Origin: Symbiodinium natans
Taxonomy: Eukaryota; Sar; Dinophyceae; Suessiales; Symbiodiniaceae
Reading direction: 5' to 3'
Assembly: GCA_905221605.1 (NCBI GenBank)
Contig: CAJNDS010002500.1
Span: 81,001 to 145,000 of the forward strand
DNA: 64,000 bases
The position numbers and the translations under genes are program-made. The stretch's first letter is position 1. Every line of letters begins with the position of its first letter. The notes beneath the pieces were generated by a model. The model had not been told where the DNA came from. It was given only the letters and a program-made list of their open reading frames with translations, and made no database searches. Shown piece by piece: positions 43,853-55,033 of the stretch.

Positions 43853-44570
43853 AAAGACGTCAGGTTTGGAGGCGCACCCCTATCAGCTCTCAGGCCAGCA
43901 ACACAGGCTCGCAAAGTGCATAGACAAGCAGAGAGTAACCAAGTGATGCAAGCAAAGCTCGTGAAGCCGGATCATATTTGGGGGAAGAGAGGTTGCATCC
44001 AAAAACAACAAGGCTTCGCTTGCAAAGAGGCGGCGCTTGCGACCGCGCCTCACTGTGCGAGTCAGCCCCAGTCCGAAGCGCGAGGACGTTCCCACCACCG
44101 GCACCTGTTGATATCATTCCAGATACCATTTGAATTTTCTTGAATATCTGTCAGTGCAAGTGCAAAATCATACCACGTAGCCCCTTACAAGGCTCACTCA
44201 AGCCTTCTGGTGCAAACCTTCAAAGAACGTGCACATGGGGCGCCTCCTCTCCGTACCGTGCCCGCAGTCTGTAAAAGAGACTGTCGAGGTGAAACCTGAA
44301 TCCGCGCTCGAGGTCTCAAGCCCCCGAAGAACTGCGTTGGCCGAGACGATACCCTACGGAGCTCAGACTCGACTTTAATCCAGCTACTCTCATGGCTTAA
44401 ACTCCCTTTTCGCTGAGTTCGACGCAGGGGATCACGGTGCAGCAGGTCGCACTTCCTTTGAGACGGGGAACGTCGAGGCGTGCCAAGGCAGAGTATTAGC
44501 CAAGGTTGGGAGCGACTTTTCCACCAACACGCCTGCGGCTCACGGTCCCACAATTCGTCTGCTCTCTTTC
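43853..44570. other. No gene called
   Basis: Overlapping frames (for example minus 44194-44553); none recognised. Confidence 0.3.
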
Positions 44571-44579
44571 CTTTCGCCG

Positions 44580-44762
44580 AGCCACGTCCCGATGACCATC
44601 CAGGGCTTCTCCTTGTTCAAGGGGTCAAAGCGGATGGCCTCCTGAGAGGCATAGCGAAGGATATCGACGGGTACGATTTCCAAAGCTAGGCTCGGCTACT
44701 CTGCGGTCGCGCCTCGCGAAGCATCTCCACCTCGGCAAGGACGTCGTGCTCTGAGGACTCTC
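44580..44762 (-). CDS. Two exons of an unrecognised gene
   Basis: Exon 44713-44762 starts after AG with G, reads ESSEHDVLAEVEMLRE and has a GC donor. The next exon starts at 44641 after CAG with G and reads EAIRFDPLNKEKPWMVIG; its 3' border lies at about 44580-44590. The join is at a codon boundary and keeps the frame. No family recognised. Confidence 0.5.
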
Positions 44763-44940
44763 CTAGCCACGGCATCAGGTTCTGCGTGATCTGGATCCAA
44801 ATTGCAGAGTGCGGAGGGCATATACTTAGAGCTGATGTGGTGGTCACCCATGCTGCTACACTCCAAACGACATGTCAGAAGCACGGCTGCTGAATCACCA
44901 AGCAGGTTTTGCTGCAGAGGACAAGATCGTCCTCGAGCAA
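44763..44940 (-). CDS. Candidate exon upstream of the previous two
   Basis: Minus frame containing GDSAAVLLTCRLECSSMGDH and CNLDPDHAEPDAV. It is in a different frame from the exon at 44713-44762, so an intron must separate them if both belong to one gene. Confidence 0.35.
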
Positions 44941-45484
44941 CGTTAACCACGAATGCCAAGGCCCTTGAGCGGTAGGTGTGCCTGCCGGCTGGCGATGGCT
45001 CTCATTGCTGGACCCTTCCTTTTTCGCGCCTTTTTCACCAACCAATTGCAACTCAGCTCAGAAAGGTTGCGCCGTGCAGGTTCCTTGACATCAAGAGCCC
45101 TCGTCAACAACAGGGGGTAATTCTAGACTCGGGCAGGCGCTCAAAAGAAATTGCACCTGAACCTGAACCTGTCGATACACTCCCCAAAAGCATATGCTCT
45201 GCCCATGACAACCAGTATGTGGCTGAAGCTGAACCTCTCTCAACGGACAGTTGACTCGAGAAGCGACGCTCCACACAAAGTGCACGCTGAAACAGCCATG
45301 GATCTCTTCACATTGAACTCGGAAGGTCCTTCCTCCCCCCGTTACGAGCTGACATGTGGGAATGAATTTCAGAACCACTCTCGCCCTGGAGGCCCATCAG
45401 TTCACCCGAATGCCTGAGAATACGCCGACCCATCAGCTTGTCCTCCCGGGGCTGATGGGATGCCACAGTCATCGAAGAAAGTTA

Positions 45485-45580
45485 GGGGACCATGAGGTAG
45501 ACAATGGAAGATGGAGTTGCAGTAAGTCTGCATGAACCTGTTGGTAGAGTTGGCGCAGCAGGACATGCTTGCCCCGCCGT
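45485..45580 (-). CDS. Candidate exon, amphipathic helix
   Basis: Minus frame reading KHVLLRQLYQQVHADLLQLH. Family and borders unknown; may belong to the same gene as 44580-44762. Confidence 0.4.
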
Positions 45581-46115
45581 TCCGATTTCGAATTGATGTG
45601 ACCAATAAACTATAAACATATTGGTTTGGCAGGCGCAACAACTTGAGGATCAACAATGGCTTTGTGACAGCAGCACGTATGTGCGTATGTGCGAGCTCGA
45701 CAGCTGTGCGGGTCAGGTCGCTGGTATGATGGCAGGCTGATTGGTACCCGTGGTAAACTGGTGCATGGGTGTACCGGTACAGCTGACCCCACTTGCTAAT
45801 GATGATGAACGTTTTCGGGTTTCGTCGTTTCGTGACTCTACAAAATCTTAAAGCCGAGTTGCGGGCGTTTCATGTGACTTGCAATGTTGTGGGATGTGCT
45901 GAGGACGTGGGCCTACTATGAATCGGACCAGATCACCGAGAAGGGGCACTGCGCACACAAACAAGGTTGTCTCATCTACCAAGGCACTTCAGCTTTTGAA
46001 AGCCCAGCTCTCACTCTCTTTGTCCTCGTGTGCTCCTTCCGAGAGGCCTGCCCGAGCAATCCCACGAAAGTGTGCCATTGGTGGGATTTCTTTGCTCGAT
46101 CATGTTTTGTATCAA
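45581..46115. other. No gene called
   Basis: Unique sequence; open frames are short and overlap. Confidence 0.3.
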
Positions 46116-46236
46116 CCCAGACCCCTGGGAGGATCCAAAAAAGTTAGGGCCCCGAAATAGTACCCTCTATTACTATTGGGTCATTCTTAGGAACCCTGAA
46201 GAGGATCTATTTTTTGGATCCTCCCAGGGGTCTGGG
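46116..46236. mobile_element. 121-bp foldback element with perfect 27-bp inverted ends
   Basis: 46116-46142 (CCCAGACCCCTGGGAGGATC then CAAAAAA) and 46210-46236 are exact reverse complements. The 67-bp loop (GGGCCCCGAAATAGTACCCT...) shares words with the other small foldback elements here. Perfect ends suggest it is young. Confidence 0.85.
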
Positions 46237-46823
46237 AAGCAGAGCAATATAACAATACAACGATGCAACTATCAGAACTACATGTTTGTACAGACTCTAC
46301 AAGCTCCTTCGCGCATGAAAGACCTGTGGCATGGTAAGCAGATGGGCTCAGCCCGATAGACTCTCAACCCTAATGTCCCAAAACGCCCTAGAATCCCAAA
46401 AGCCCTCGCTTACTGCCTAACAGCCCCCCCTTTCCCCCCCCCCTTAAAAGCCCAAGAATGCCGCCTGGCAGATCGCAAAGGCGGATCTCCACGCGGTCCC
46501 GGAACTGGATCACCCCCACGTGAGGCCTGGAGTCGCGGCATGGGCTGGTGGACACATCTACTAGGAATTAGGATTTACAAGGTTTATTCATGTTCATTCA
46601 GGGTTTTGAGGGCACTTGGGGCTCAATGACATTAGGGCAAAAACGTCTCTGGTTCACTGAGCATTTGTGGCATGCGTGCCGTACAGTCTTGCAAGATCCG
46701 ACCCCTCCCACTCCAGTTGTGCCTGGTGGTGCTGAACTCCTCGGGCCCAATTCGCGTGTGCGCCCGGCTGAGGGCTGCCTTCAGCGCAGGGTTTCCAGAG
46801 GACTCATAGATGCCTAGATGGCT
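46237..46823. other. No gene called
   Basis: Unique sequence with a C-run near 46426-46442. Confidence 0.3.
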
Positions 46824-47129
46824 CTATGGTGGGCCGCCCGTTCGGCGTTGCCATTGAGTTCCGCGCAGGGACACTGCAAGGACTGTGTTGCAGAGCCGCA
46901 TGTCTCGACCCGGCATCGAAATGCGAAAGATTGAGCCAAACTTGATCCACAGAGTGATAGAGCTCCCCTGCTCCCCAATCAAGTCAAGTAGCAAGAAGCG
47001 AGGTCTTTCCTGCATTAGGCACGCCGACCTGAGTACCGGAATGAAACACTTAAGCTTGAGCTTGAGTTTTGGTGGGAGGCATGTCCATGAGGCAGCTGGG
47101 AAAACAGCTTTCATGAGCCGATACAACAC
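46824..47129 (-). CDS. Possible small gene or exon, unrecognised
   Basis: 101-codon minus frame just downstream of the NYN gene, containing PRFLLLDLIGEQGSSITLWI and KFGSIFRISMPGRDMRL. Protein-like; no family recognised. Confidence 0.35.
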   Translation of the reverse strand: MLYRLMKAVFPAASWTCLPPKLKLKLKCFIPVLRSACLMQERPRFLLLDLIGEQGSSITLWIKFGSIFRISMPGRDMRLCNTVLAVSLRGTQWQRRTGGPP

Positions 47130-47198
47130 AGAATTGAAGATCTTCTCTAGGGCGTGAGGGAGTAGAGTGGGACTGGATCAAACAGACTATCCCCCTTT

Positions 47199-48740
47199 TC
47201 AGCCTTTCTCCACCTGATCAAACACAACTGCGCCTGTCCGGGAGGGATCTGAGTTCACCTCACGTAAGCTCTGCATGATCCAGAAGGCATAGCCATTGTA
47301 AGACTCCATGTGCAGCTGAATAGTCTCAGAATACCTCTGCATAGCCTGGAATACTTCATCCGGCTCTGCCTCCCTGTTCTCCAGAAACCCATACTTGCAG
47401 AGCAGCTGTCGGAGGAATCTATCGCTGGGCAAGACTTGCCATATCCCAGGGGACATCGTGGACGTAAAGGCCTTCTGCAGCTTTCTTGCAACGCGAGCTA
47501 CAGAATCCGATGCTTCAGGAAGAAGGCCCAGCTTCCTTAAGGTCCCCTTGTTGTGGTTCGTGTTCACAAAAACCAACATGGCCTCTGAAAGGCTTCCATT
47601 CAACCCGTCATCTAAGTACCCAAGCCTCCGCAAGACCCTCGCAACCAAATCGTCTGAATCGTGTAAGAGAAACGGTCCCCCGCCTTGGTAGATTTGTCGG
47701 TCTCTCAAGCTGCCGTACACACGAATTGCAGTGGCTTTCGATCGCCCTTTTCTCGAAGCACAGGGGAGGACGTACGCCAACTTCTCGCGACACTGCTGCC
47801 ACGTCGGCCTCACCTTGCTCTCATGGATCAGCTCATGCAACGTCTTGATGGCACAGGGTGCTGGGAAGACCTCGATCGGCCCCAGTCTGTGGCTATACCA
47901 AAACTTGGCTGCAGCGTGGCCAAGGAATGGTCGTGCCAGGTCACCTCTGTCCTGCTGGCAGTACCCCAAATCTTGCAGAAAGGGCTTGATGGCCTCTGCC
48001 TCTTCTTCGTAGTCCCGGAATGTGCACGGGCTTCCTATCGTCACGCTTCCGCTTCCATCCTCATGCAGAATAGCGCGGACCTTCGGGCAGCAGGCCTCTC
48101 GCTGTGGCGACAACGGCAACACCTGGACCCCAAGCTTTTTGTAGGTTTCAATGGCATTCACATGCCTGTGTGGGATCAGAACATAGGTCTCAACGCGCCC
48201 TTTGATCTCCTCAACAACCTCCACAAAGTCCCTGTCGGACGTGAGCAACGCAGCATTGGCAGCACAAGCGGCTAGATGCCTCAGGTCTGCCATGATCTGT
48301 TCGTCATTGGCTTCCCGGGTGTTCCGTGGGATGGGACAGAATGAGATGGATGGCTCTTGGAAAAGCCGCCTCCACTTCGAGTTCTCCTCTCTTCTGGGCT
48401 CAGCGTAGATCCTGGTCCGCACGCTCAGGCCTTGCTTTTGTAGGCTCCGGATGGCATGTGACACCTCCGCGGTGCTGTGGGAATCCCCGTCGACCAAAAG
48501 CTCTACGTGCCTCGCCTTGCTTTGGCAGGATATCTGAGAGAAGCCTCTGCAAGACTTCCGGGACCTCTTACCGGCAGCCCACCTTCCCTTAGCCAACTGG
48601 TGACAGTGAACCAGACCGAGGCAAAGCTGCTGCGGCGATAGGTTCCGTGGTGCTGACCATCTCCCGGGGTTAGCGCCATGAGGCGCGGTTGAACTGCGCC
48701 ACCAGCCAGAAAGCAATGCGGGACCAGCAGCAACCCGCAT
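47199..48740 (-). CDS. NYN-domain (PIN-like) putative ribonuclease, intronless
   Basis: 513 codons in one exon. Start chosen at 48740: the only earlier in-frame codons follow a TGA 15 nt upstream. Residues about 77-210 form a NYN domain, a metal-dependent PIN-like nuclease fold: HVELLVDGDSHSTAEVSHAI (first acidic site VDGD), then NDEQIMADLRHLAACAANAA (second, D/E), then LLTSDRDFVEVVEEI (third, SDRDF). A strand-helix end follows (TYVLIPH, YKKLGVQVLPL). The N-terminal 75 residues are basic and Trp/Ser-rich, possibly a targeting segment. The C-terminal 300 residues are mostly helical and carry no domain I recognise. NYN proteins usually act in RNA processing or decay. A 1.5-kb uninterrupted frame is unusual beside a kinase with 19 introns, so it may descend from a retrocopy; I saw no spliced-leader relic upstream. 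Confidence 0.85.
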   Translation of the reverse strand: MRVAAGPALLSGWWRSSTAPHGANPGRWSAPRNLSPQQLCLGLVHCHQLAKGRWAAGKRSRKSCRGFSQISCQSKARHVELLVDGDSHSTAEVSHAIRSLQKQGLSVRTRIYAEPRREENSKWRRLFQEPSISFCPIPRNTREANDEQIMADLRHLAACAANAALLTSDRDFVEVVEEIKGRVETYVLIPHRHVNAIETYKKLGVQVLPLSPQREACCPKVRAILHEDGSGSVTIGSPCTFRDYEEEAEAIKPFLQDLGYCQQDRGDLARPFLGHAAAKFWYSHRLGPIEVFPAPCAIKTLHELIHESKVRPTWQQCREKLAYVLPCASRKGRSKATAIRVYGSLRDRQIYQGGGPFLLHDSDDLVARVLRRLGYLDDGLNGSLSEAMLVFVNTNHNKGTLRKLGLLPEASDSVARVARKLQKAFTSTMSPGIWQVLPSDRFLRQLLCKYGFLENREAEPDEVFQAMQRYSETIQLHMESYNGYAFWIMQSLREVNSDPSRTGAVVFDQVEKG

Positions 48741-49130
48741 CTCACGACCCCGTCAGGACTTCTGACCGGCATGGGCTGTTCCGTGTTGTTTGCTCTGTTC
48801 GTGAAAGACAAGGCACTGAAGCAAGGCGAACTTAAGTTTCTACAAGCCTCAAGACTTCCCGCAGTTCTATTCCTCTTCGAGCAATCAACCTAGGACGGCA
48901 CGAACGCGTGAGCTGAGCCTGTCAAAAACAGTTACTGAAAAACACTTGAAAAAGAGGAAGCTTGAACTGAGGGGGCCTGCCCGAACTGCCCGCGCCCCAA
49001 GTCTTTCAAGCCCACAACGGCCAAGGGACCCTGCGCAGTGAAGAGGAGCTTGAAGAGAACACACATTGATAAACAAAAGAAACCACGATCTTGTTCGCCA
49101 AAAAACCAAAAAAAATGGCACTGTCCCCTT
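48741..49130. other. 5' flank of the NYN gene; no gene called
   Basis: Upstream region of the NYN gene. Nothing matching a spliced-leader remnant was seen. Confidence 0.3.
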
Positions 49131-49236
49131 GAGCCCTTTGCCAAGGTTGCATCGTTCATGAGGCGCAGCTCGAGCTCGAGACGGGCCCTGGTCTCCAGAG
49201 TTTTGAGGGCTGCAAAGAGTGGTTGCCAGAAGGCTG
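49130..49236 (-). CDS. Candidate exon, charged helix
   Basis: Minus strand. Reads AFWQPLFAALKTLETRARLE, then LELRLMNDATLAK, following GGGGACAG. Strong helix-like pattern; family unknown. Confidence 0.5.
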
Positions 49237-49960
49237 TCCCCAGATATGACAATATATGACAACATGTAGGAAGCCACAAGGAGAGTGGGCCAAGAGCACC
49301 CTAGTACAAATAGCATTCCGGGTCGCCGAAGAAAATCGGCAGTGCTATCATACCGGCCTTTGGCCGTGGGTCGGGCGTCGGCTGTCGCCCTTCTTGAACG
49401 ACTTGGGCCCAACGCCACCTGGCTACAGGCTTCTCACTAGCTCGTAGTGCAGATGCCTGAAAGGCAAGGCCACACACACACACACATAAAAGCCGCGAAC
49501 GCCGCCTATACCTCCTTTGGCCACAACGTATGTATCTTCGTGGCGCAGGAACCTGGGACGCAGGGCTTGTAATGCGGGGCGCGTTTGGGGGTCGTGTTTG
49601 AGGCGGTATCACGCGTTTGTGATTGGCGCTTTTGGGGACGTACGCTTCGGCCGGTATAGCGCGCAGCAGCATCTATCTCTTGCCAAAACTCCCCAGCGAA
49701 CGCCAGGGAGACCCTCAACGGCATCTTGCAACTCTTTCTAGCAAGGCCAGCAATGCAACCAGAAAACCCCGTAAGGAACACCCACGGGGCTGGCTTCAAG
49801 GCGCAGCGTGGGCTTCCTGTTCATATGCTGTCAAGGTGCTGGTATCTGAACTGCGGAAGGAAAATCCGGCGGCCTGTCGAGCAGATCCGATTCCGAAGCT
49901 CCGAATGAACCTTCGAACCCAGGGGCCTTCTGGCGTGCGCTCGCCAGTGAAGACACGCTC
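49237..49960. other. No gene called
   Basis: Unique sequence with a short CA run at about 49474-49489. Confidence 0.3.
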
Positions 49961-49966
49961 CTGGGT

Positions 49967-50470
49967 TCATGATAAGGGTGCGACAAGCTCCATATTATGC
50001 ATATTATGGACTGCCATGGACTCTTCTTCGATGCTACAAGCAGAAGAGCATCCTATGCGCAGCCAGGACTCACGAACGATGGTGCCGAGCGGCACCTGGG
50101 CTTCAACAGCGGGCGGTTCCGGGCCTTCAGGGTCCCCGATAGTATGCCCTAAAGGGAGGGTGAACTCAAACCCCGGCCTGGAGCACGTAGTCTTTGCCCT
50201 GCAACCCGCGGGACGTGTCGTGTCCTGTGCTGGCGATGGTTTGGGCATTGGGGTTTTTTTGGGGGTCAGCGACCCAGTGAGCAGCGCCCATCTCCACAAC
50301 AAAGAACCAGCAGCGACAGTTCTGCACAACACACGGGCACCGGGGGGAGGGGGGGGGAAGAAGCTCCAATGCTACCATGCAGCCATCTCCGCCAGCTTCT
50401 GCCTTGACCTCTTCCGGCACATCCTCAGCAGGCTTCCCAGGGTTCGGGTGCCTGTCGTGGTCGAAAAGGG
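49967..50470 (-). CDS. Exons of an unrecognised gene, including its 3' end
   Basis: The 3' part (about 49967-50188) starts after CCAG with G and reads PGFEFTLPLGHTIGDPEGPE, then PPAVEAQVPLGTIVRESWLR, ending ELVAPLS and a stop. Upstream pieces at about 50270-50315 (CRCWFFVVEMGAAHWV) and 50410-50460 (HPNPGKPAEDVPEEVKAEAG) are in another frame and need introns. A poly-G run lies at 50344-50358. No family recognised. Confidence 0.45.
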
Positions 50471-50703
50471 GGGATTGCACAAGTATATTACAGGGCACTT
50501 CCATGAAGGCAGGTTTTGCTGGGTCATGGGTTGTTTTTGTCTTGGAATACATGTGGGTAGAAGAGCTGGATACTTCTGGGTTAACTGAGCTTGACAGAAC
50601 CCCCACATGCGAAGACCCTGCCGATGAGCTGCGGCCACATGCTGAGCTGCAGCTGAGCCTCCAGAAAGCTTTCAATCTGGGTCGTTGCCTGTCACAGAAC
50701 GAT

Positions 50704-50780
50704 TTAGGGCTTTGGGTTTAGGGTTTTGGGTTGCGGGTTTAAGGTTTAGGGTTTAGGGTTTGCGGTTTAGGGTTTAAGGT
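50704..50780 (+). repeat. Degenerate TTTAGGG array
   Basis: TTTAGGG with TTTTGGG, TTGCGGG and TTTAAGG variants. Confidence 0.88.
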
Positions 50781-51388
50781 GAGGGACCGGGATGGAACCT
50801 GCACGGCAAGTTCGCTTAAGACGCCTTGCGTTCCTGGTGTCCAGCAGACAGAAGGACACTGAGAGATCTCACAAAATGGCCCGGAAACACAACATCTGAA
50901 GCACAGGGAGGGACACGAGCAAAGCATTTCATGGGGGGTTCAGGGGGGGGGGGGGTTGTTCCAAAATATCCCTACCCCGACGTGTAGGTGTAGGGACCCC
51001 TTAAGCATGTCGTTCGCCTTCCCCGCCGGCCTTCAGAATCACGTCCCCTCCATGACCTCCGTAACCAGGTCCGCTGGGGATGTGCGGCTTTCGATTTGCC
51101 TGGCGACACGCTACACTTGGCCACTCTCTCCCTCTCTCTTTCTTTTCTCTTCTGCTACCTCTCTCTCTCTAGCGAAGGTGCCACCAACCCACCACTATTT
51201 GGATCTGTTTGGAGTCCTTCCCACTCTGCGTTCCATAATCGCTGTGAGCTCACAACTTGGCCACTGAGATGTAGGGGAGAGCATTTCTGTCCAATCTCTA
51301 GGGGTCGTTAAATTTTCAGCCAGGACGCATTCGGTGCTGGGCTTCCGCCGTTGCCAGCCTTCGCCGAAAGCCAGATCCTGGATTTTCG
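50781..51388. other. No gene called
   Basis: Poly-G run near 50945-50955 and a CT-rich tract at 51124-51171. Confidence 0.35.
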
Positions 51389-51488
51389 GGGGGGGGGGGG
51401 GGGGGGAAGTCAGGGTCCTGAGCCATCACTTTACTATTATTGTGAATATGTTTATTACTACTATTATTATTCTTATTAGTATTATTAG

Positions 51489-51520
<32 letters not shown>

Positions 51521-51525
51521 TTTTG
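51389..51525. repeat. Poly-G run and (ATT)n microsatellite
   Basis: About 18 G (51389-51406), then ATT/ATTAGT trinucleotides (51433-51523). Confidence 0.9.
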
Positions 51526-52627
51526 GGGCGGGGTGCTGGCCATGCTCTTGGCACCCCTTCCGCGGCTCGGTCCTATCCACGAAGGGCCTCTGAAGCCGCG
51601 GGAACGACTCCACATCCTCGAGGCAGCGAGATTCAACATGACGAGATTCAAGATGACTGTAAGCCGACTGATAGCTAGTTTCTCTTGCCCTCTGCAGCCC
51701 TCTGCATTCTTCCTCATTCCCACCCAATCCCCGATCCGAACGAATTCTTCCCGTTTACCACCCATTCAAGCGGCGAGGTGCTTTCACTACTGGTGGCCAG
51801 TCCCCGAATTCTGCTACAAACCCGCCTCTGTTCCGAGAACCTCCACCACCTGCCCGGGCAAGGGGTCGGCGGAGCCTCAGATTCGGCTAAGGCCTCCAGA
51901 AGGAAAAGCTCTCTCGCTGTTCAATGGGACTCATGGGGCGATGGCTGCGTTCTCAGATGCTCCCCGGCTCTACAGCAAACCAGCTCAGGTCCCCAGTGCG
52001 ACCTTAGAACCTTTTCAGAGTCTAGGACTTGGCAACCATCACGACATGAGGCCACCTCCCAAGATTGAATCGAAGTCACGAGCCCTCGCAATGGCGCATG
52101 AAATCAGTCCAGTGGCTAATGCCCTTGTTTCGGGCACGCTGGGGTCTCCTGGCGGCATCAGGGGACTGTCAGCTGAGCCTTGCTCCAAAGCCCACGCTGT
52201 TAGGCCGACATGCCGACATTAAGATCTCACGCCGTTTTCATGCAGAATCTCTACCTTTCTTGGCGGCACCGCACCAATCGAGTTCTGGTGCGCACCATAC
52301 TTCGTCCTTGCGACGTGGCCTAGTAGTTCTTGCGCATCTTCAGCAACGTGAGCAGCCAACGTAGCGTCGGGTTCAATCACTGTAGTTCATTCGCGAGTCA
52401 ATCCCCTCTGCCACAGGCTTGAGGTCAGTCATTTGCCATATTTCTGCATTCCAGGAAGAAACGCCCAACCCCCTTCCTGAAATACGCAGAAAGTCCAATG
52501 GGCCTTGCTGTTTTTGCCCTAAATCTGAAACAGCATCACGTCAGCCCTTTCGGCTTCTACCGACATTCTGTACATCGACTGTGAGTTGGTCGTTGTACAC
52601 CCTGATCACCTTGTTCGCTTCCTCACG
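51526..52627. other. No gene called; a long plus-strand frame is doubtful
   Basis: A 229-codon plus frame (51533-52222) is open but has low-complexity, unrecognised sequence and begins in the repeat. I do not call it. Confidence 0.3.
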
Positions 52628-53098
52628 TCACTCTTCCTGGTCCTTTCCGTTTCTTGTTCCCGATTGGTCTCTTCCACGTTGGGCCGGCCGCGCCCGTAGA
52701 TCGTACGGTGCCCAGTCGACACTTATGGGACTCGGGCGAAACTGCTGCCGCGCTCCGTTCAGCTTGCGCCCGGGTCGCAAACCCCCGCCAGGCAGGTTTT
52801 TGTGTTCTTGGGCGTTGGCCGACAAACTCATGCAAAAGCAAGAACCTCTGCTGCTGCCCGGCGGCGTCTCATCATCCTCGGACGTGAGCGCCACGTCCGC
52901 GAGGTGCCGCCTAGCGAGCCTTGAGGAGATCGCGGGGAGACACAGCAGCAGCCGCATTCTACGATCGTCCCTTTGCCCCACAATCTGGGCCCCCCCACTG
53001 AATCCTGCACTGGCTCTGAGGCAGCAGGATGGATCGACGGCAACCGTGCCCTTGGTGATAGAGGTGAGAGAGGTTCTGGAACCGGACTTCACTACCAT
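52628..53098 (-). CDS. Possible coding segment, unrecognised
   Basis: 156-codon minus frame containing RLARRHLADVALTSEDDETP; it overlaps a 248-codon plus frame (52419-53165). The neighbours' strand favours minus. No family recognised. Confidence 0.3.
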   Translation of the reverse strand: MVVKSGSRTSLTSITKGTVAVDPSCCLRASAGFSGGAQIVGQRDDRRMRLLLCLPAISSRLARRHLADVALTSEDDETPPGSSRGSCFCMSLSANAQEHKNLPGGGLRPGRKLNGARQQFRPSPISVDWAPYDLRARPAQRGRDQSGTRNGKDQEE

Positions 53099-53165
53099 CC
53101 AAAAGTTCCAGACCCACTGTGCCTTGAAGCTTCAAGCGCTAGACTTCAGTCACTTCAGGCTATAG

Positions 53166-53768
53166 GACATCTTGGGAGCGCGCGCAAGCACAAAGCTGTG
53201 CCAAAAGCCCGTGACATCACTCCCGGCGCATGGAGCACGGACACCTACATCCTCTCGGATTATTCGGCTTCACTAGTGCGTTTCAAGTGTCTGCACGAAG
53301 GTCGGGACTCGGGAAGACTCGGAATCAGGTGTAGGACGTCTGTCTCTCGACGTGTACGGGTGGCTCTGTGGCTTTAATGACATGGCTTTGGGCTTATGGC
53401 AGGCACATGGAACAGAGTTCATGCAGAGGAAACCTGGAATCAACCCTCCAAAGCGTAGAGGGAACCTGCCCCTGAATGTCTACCCTAGCAATGTCATGTG
53501 CGATCTGTGTTTAAATTCGAGAGACTCGACGGACTACGTGGGCTAACCCTCCAATGCTGGGCACTAAAGGGTGGCATTCTACCATACATTTGCCCTGAGC
53601 ACACAGCCATCATTTTCCCACCACAAGGCATGCAATGTGTAGGTGGCAAGGGTGACACAACTACTGCAGACGGACGCTGCGGATGCTGCGGATGCTTCCA
53701 ACAGCCCTGTTTCAGCTGTCGAGAGAGACATGTGACACGGGCAACGAGAGACAGAGCGAGACTCGCAT
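53166..53768. other. No gene called
   Basis: Unique sequence; short frames only. Confidence 0.3.
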
Positions 53769-53865
53769 GTAGGGTGTAGGGTTTAGGGTTTAGGGTTTAG
53801 GGTTTAGGGTTTAGGGTTTAGGGTTTAGGGTTTAGGGTTTAGGGTTTAGGGTTTAGGGTTTAGGA
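53769..53865 (+). repeat. TTTAGGG array
   Basis: About 13 units, almost perfect. Confidence 0.93.
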
Positions 53866-53949
53866 TGTCGCGCGGCACTCACTTCGGGCTCAGCACCTCC
53901 CAGCGAATACAGATTGGCATCCTTCATGTTGGCATCGAGCCATTGGCTG

Positions 53950-54177
53950 CTAAGGAGCCTGCTTCTTGAAGTATGGAAACCGGAAGGGATGGAAACAAAA
54001 CTTGGGGTGGTTGGCATCTCTGCTTGGGACGGTTTTCCGGCGACTTCGAATCTTCGAAGCGTGGATTAAGTTGGGGTGTTCCGGAACACTGCGGTTCGAT
54101 TTTGCGCTGCGCTCTCGCAGTTTACATGTCTGCGCAGTTCGGGCTGGGTCGTCGAGACTGCTCTCTAGGGTACTCAC
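53950..54177 (-). CDS. Possible exon, basic
   Basis: 75-codon minus frame (MSTLESSLDDPARTAQTCKL, rich in Arg/Lys further on). Protein-like, family unknown. Confidence 0.3.
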   Translation of the reverse strand: MSTLESSLDDPARTAQTCKLRERSAKSNRSVPEHPNLIHASKIRSRRKTVPSRDANHPKFCFHPFRFPYFKKQAP

Positions 54178-54395
54178 TCCGGATGCGCAGGGTTTCTCAG
54201 CCTGCCACGGTGTTTCCCAAGCGTCCTACGCGCCTCGTCATGACGCTTGATGAAAGTGTCCGCTGTTGCCTGCCCAGATGAAAACATGCTCGCAACACGC
54301 ATGGTTGGTGGGTACTGGATCGGGGCTGACACAGGAAATAACCAAAAGATGTGCCAACTCCATACAATACAAGGCCCCCTCATGATAAGAGGTAC

Positions 54396-54722
54396 TCTGA
54401 ACCCTGAACCCTGAACCCTGAACCCTGAACCCTAAACCCTAAACCCTAAACCCTAAATGGCAAACTTCCCCTACAAAAAGGGAAAGTGGGGGTCTGCCGG
54501 CCTCCGCAGCCTTGGTGGCCTCCTCATGATGGGCATCGACCGACAGGTCCTGCACATATACGACGTCGGGCGTTGGGGCTTAGGGGTGCAAATACACAGA
54601 TGTATGTGCATATATATATATGCACATATATAGCGGGGCCTTTATGAGGGTTTGTTGGAGCCTAAAACCCTAAACACACACACACACACACACACACCCG
54701 CGCGCACACACACACACACACA
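54396..54722. repeat. CCCTGAA/CCCTAAA array, palindromic AT tract and (CA)n
   Basis: CCCTGAA units grade into CCCTAAA (54396-54458). At about 54608-54629 TGTGCATATATATATATGCA is a perfect short palindrome. CA runs at 54674-54722. Confidence 0.88.
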
Positions 54723-55033
54723 ACACCCTGCTCTTTTAAGTCTTGAGGGTTCTGCATTCCCGAATCCTGCGGCAGCTGCGACAGCGTCTGGTCCAAGAAG
54801 GCGCCTCAGCTTTGTGAAAGCTCCTCCCCCCCCCGCCCCCCGTTTTTGGCCTCAGTTAAGCCCTAAAGCCTACAAACCCTACAAACCAACTAAACCCTAT
54901 AAGCCCTCGAAACCTAAAAAGGCCCTATAAACTCCATAAACCCTTAACAACGCCCGATAAACAAACCTATGAACCCTCAAAATACCCGTAACACATCCCA
55001 CAAACCCCTTTGTTGTTGCTTGTTTTCGCAAGT
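54723..55033. other. No gene called
   Basis: Irregular AACCCTA/AAACCCT words at 54857-55010 and a C-run near 54827-54841. Confidence 0.4.

Noticed and set aside
48660-48710. GGCGC...GCGCC hairpin resembling a tRNA T-arm
   Set aside because: The loop lacks the TTC consensus, no cloverleaf forms, and it lies within the NYN coding frame.
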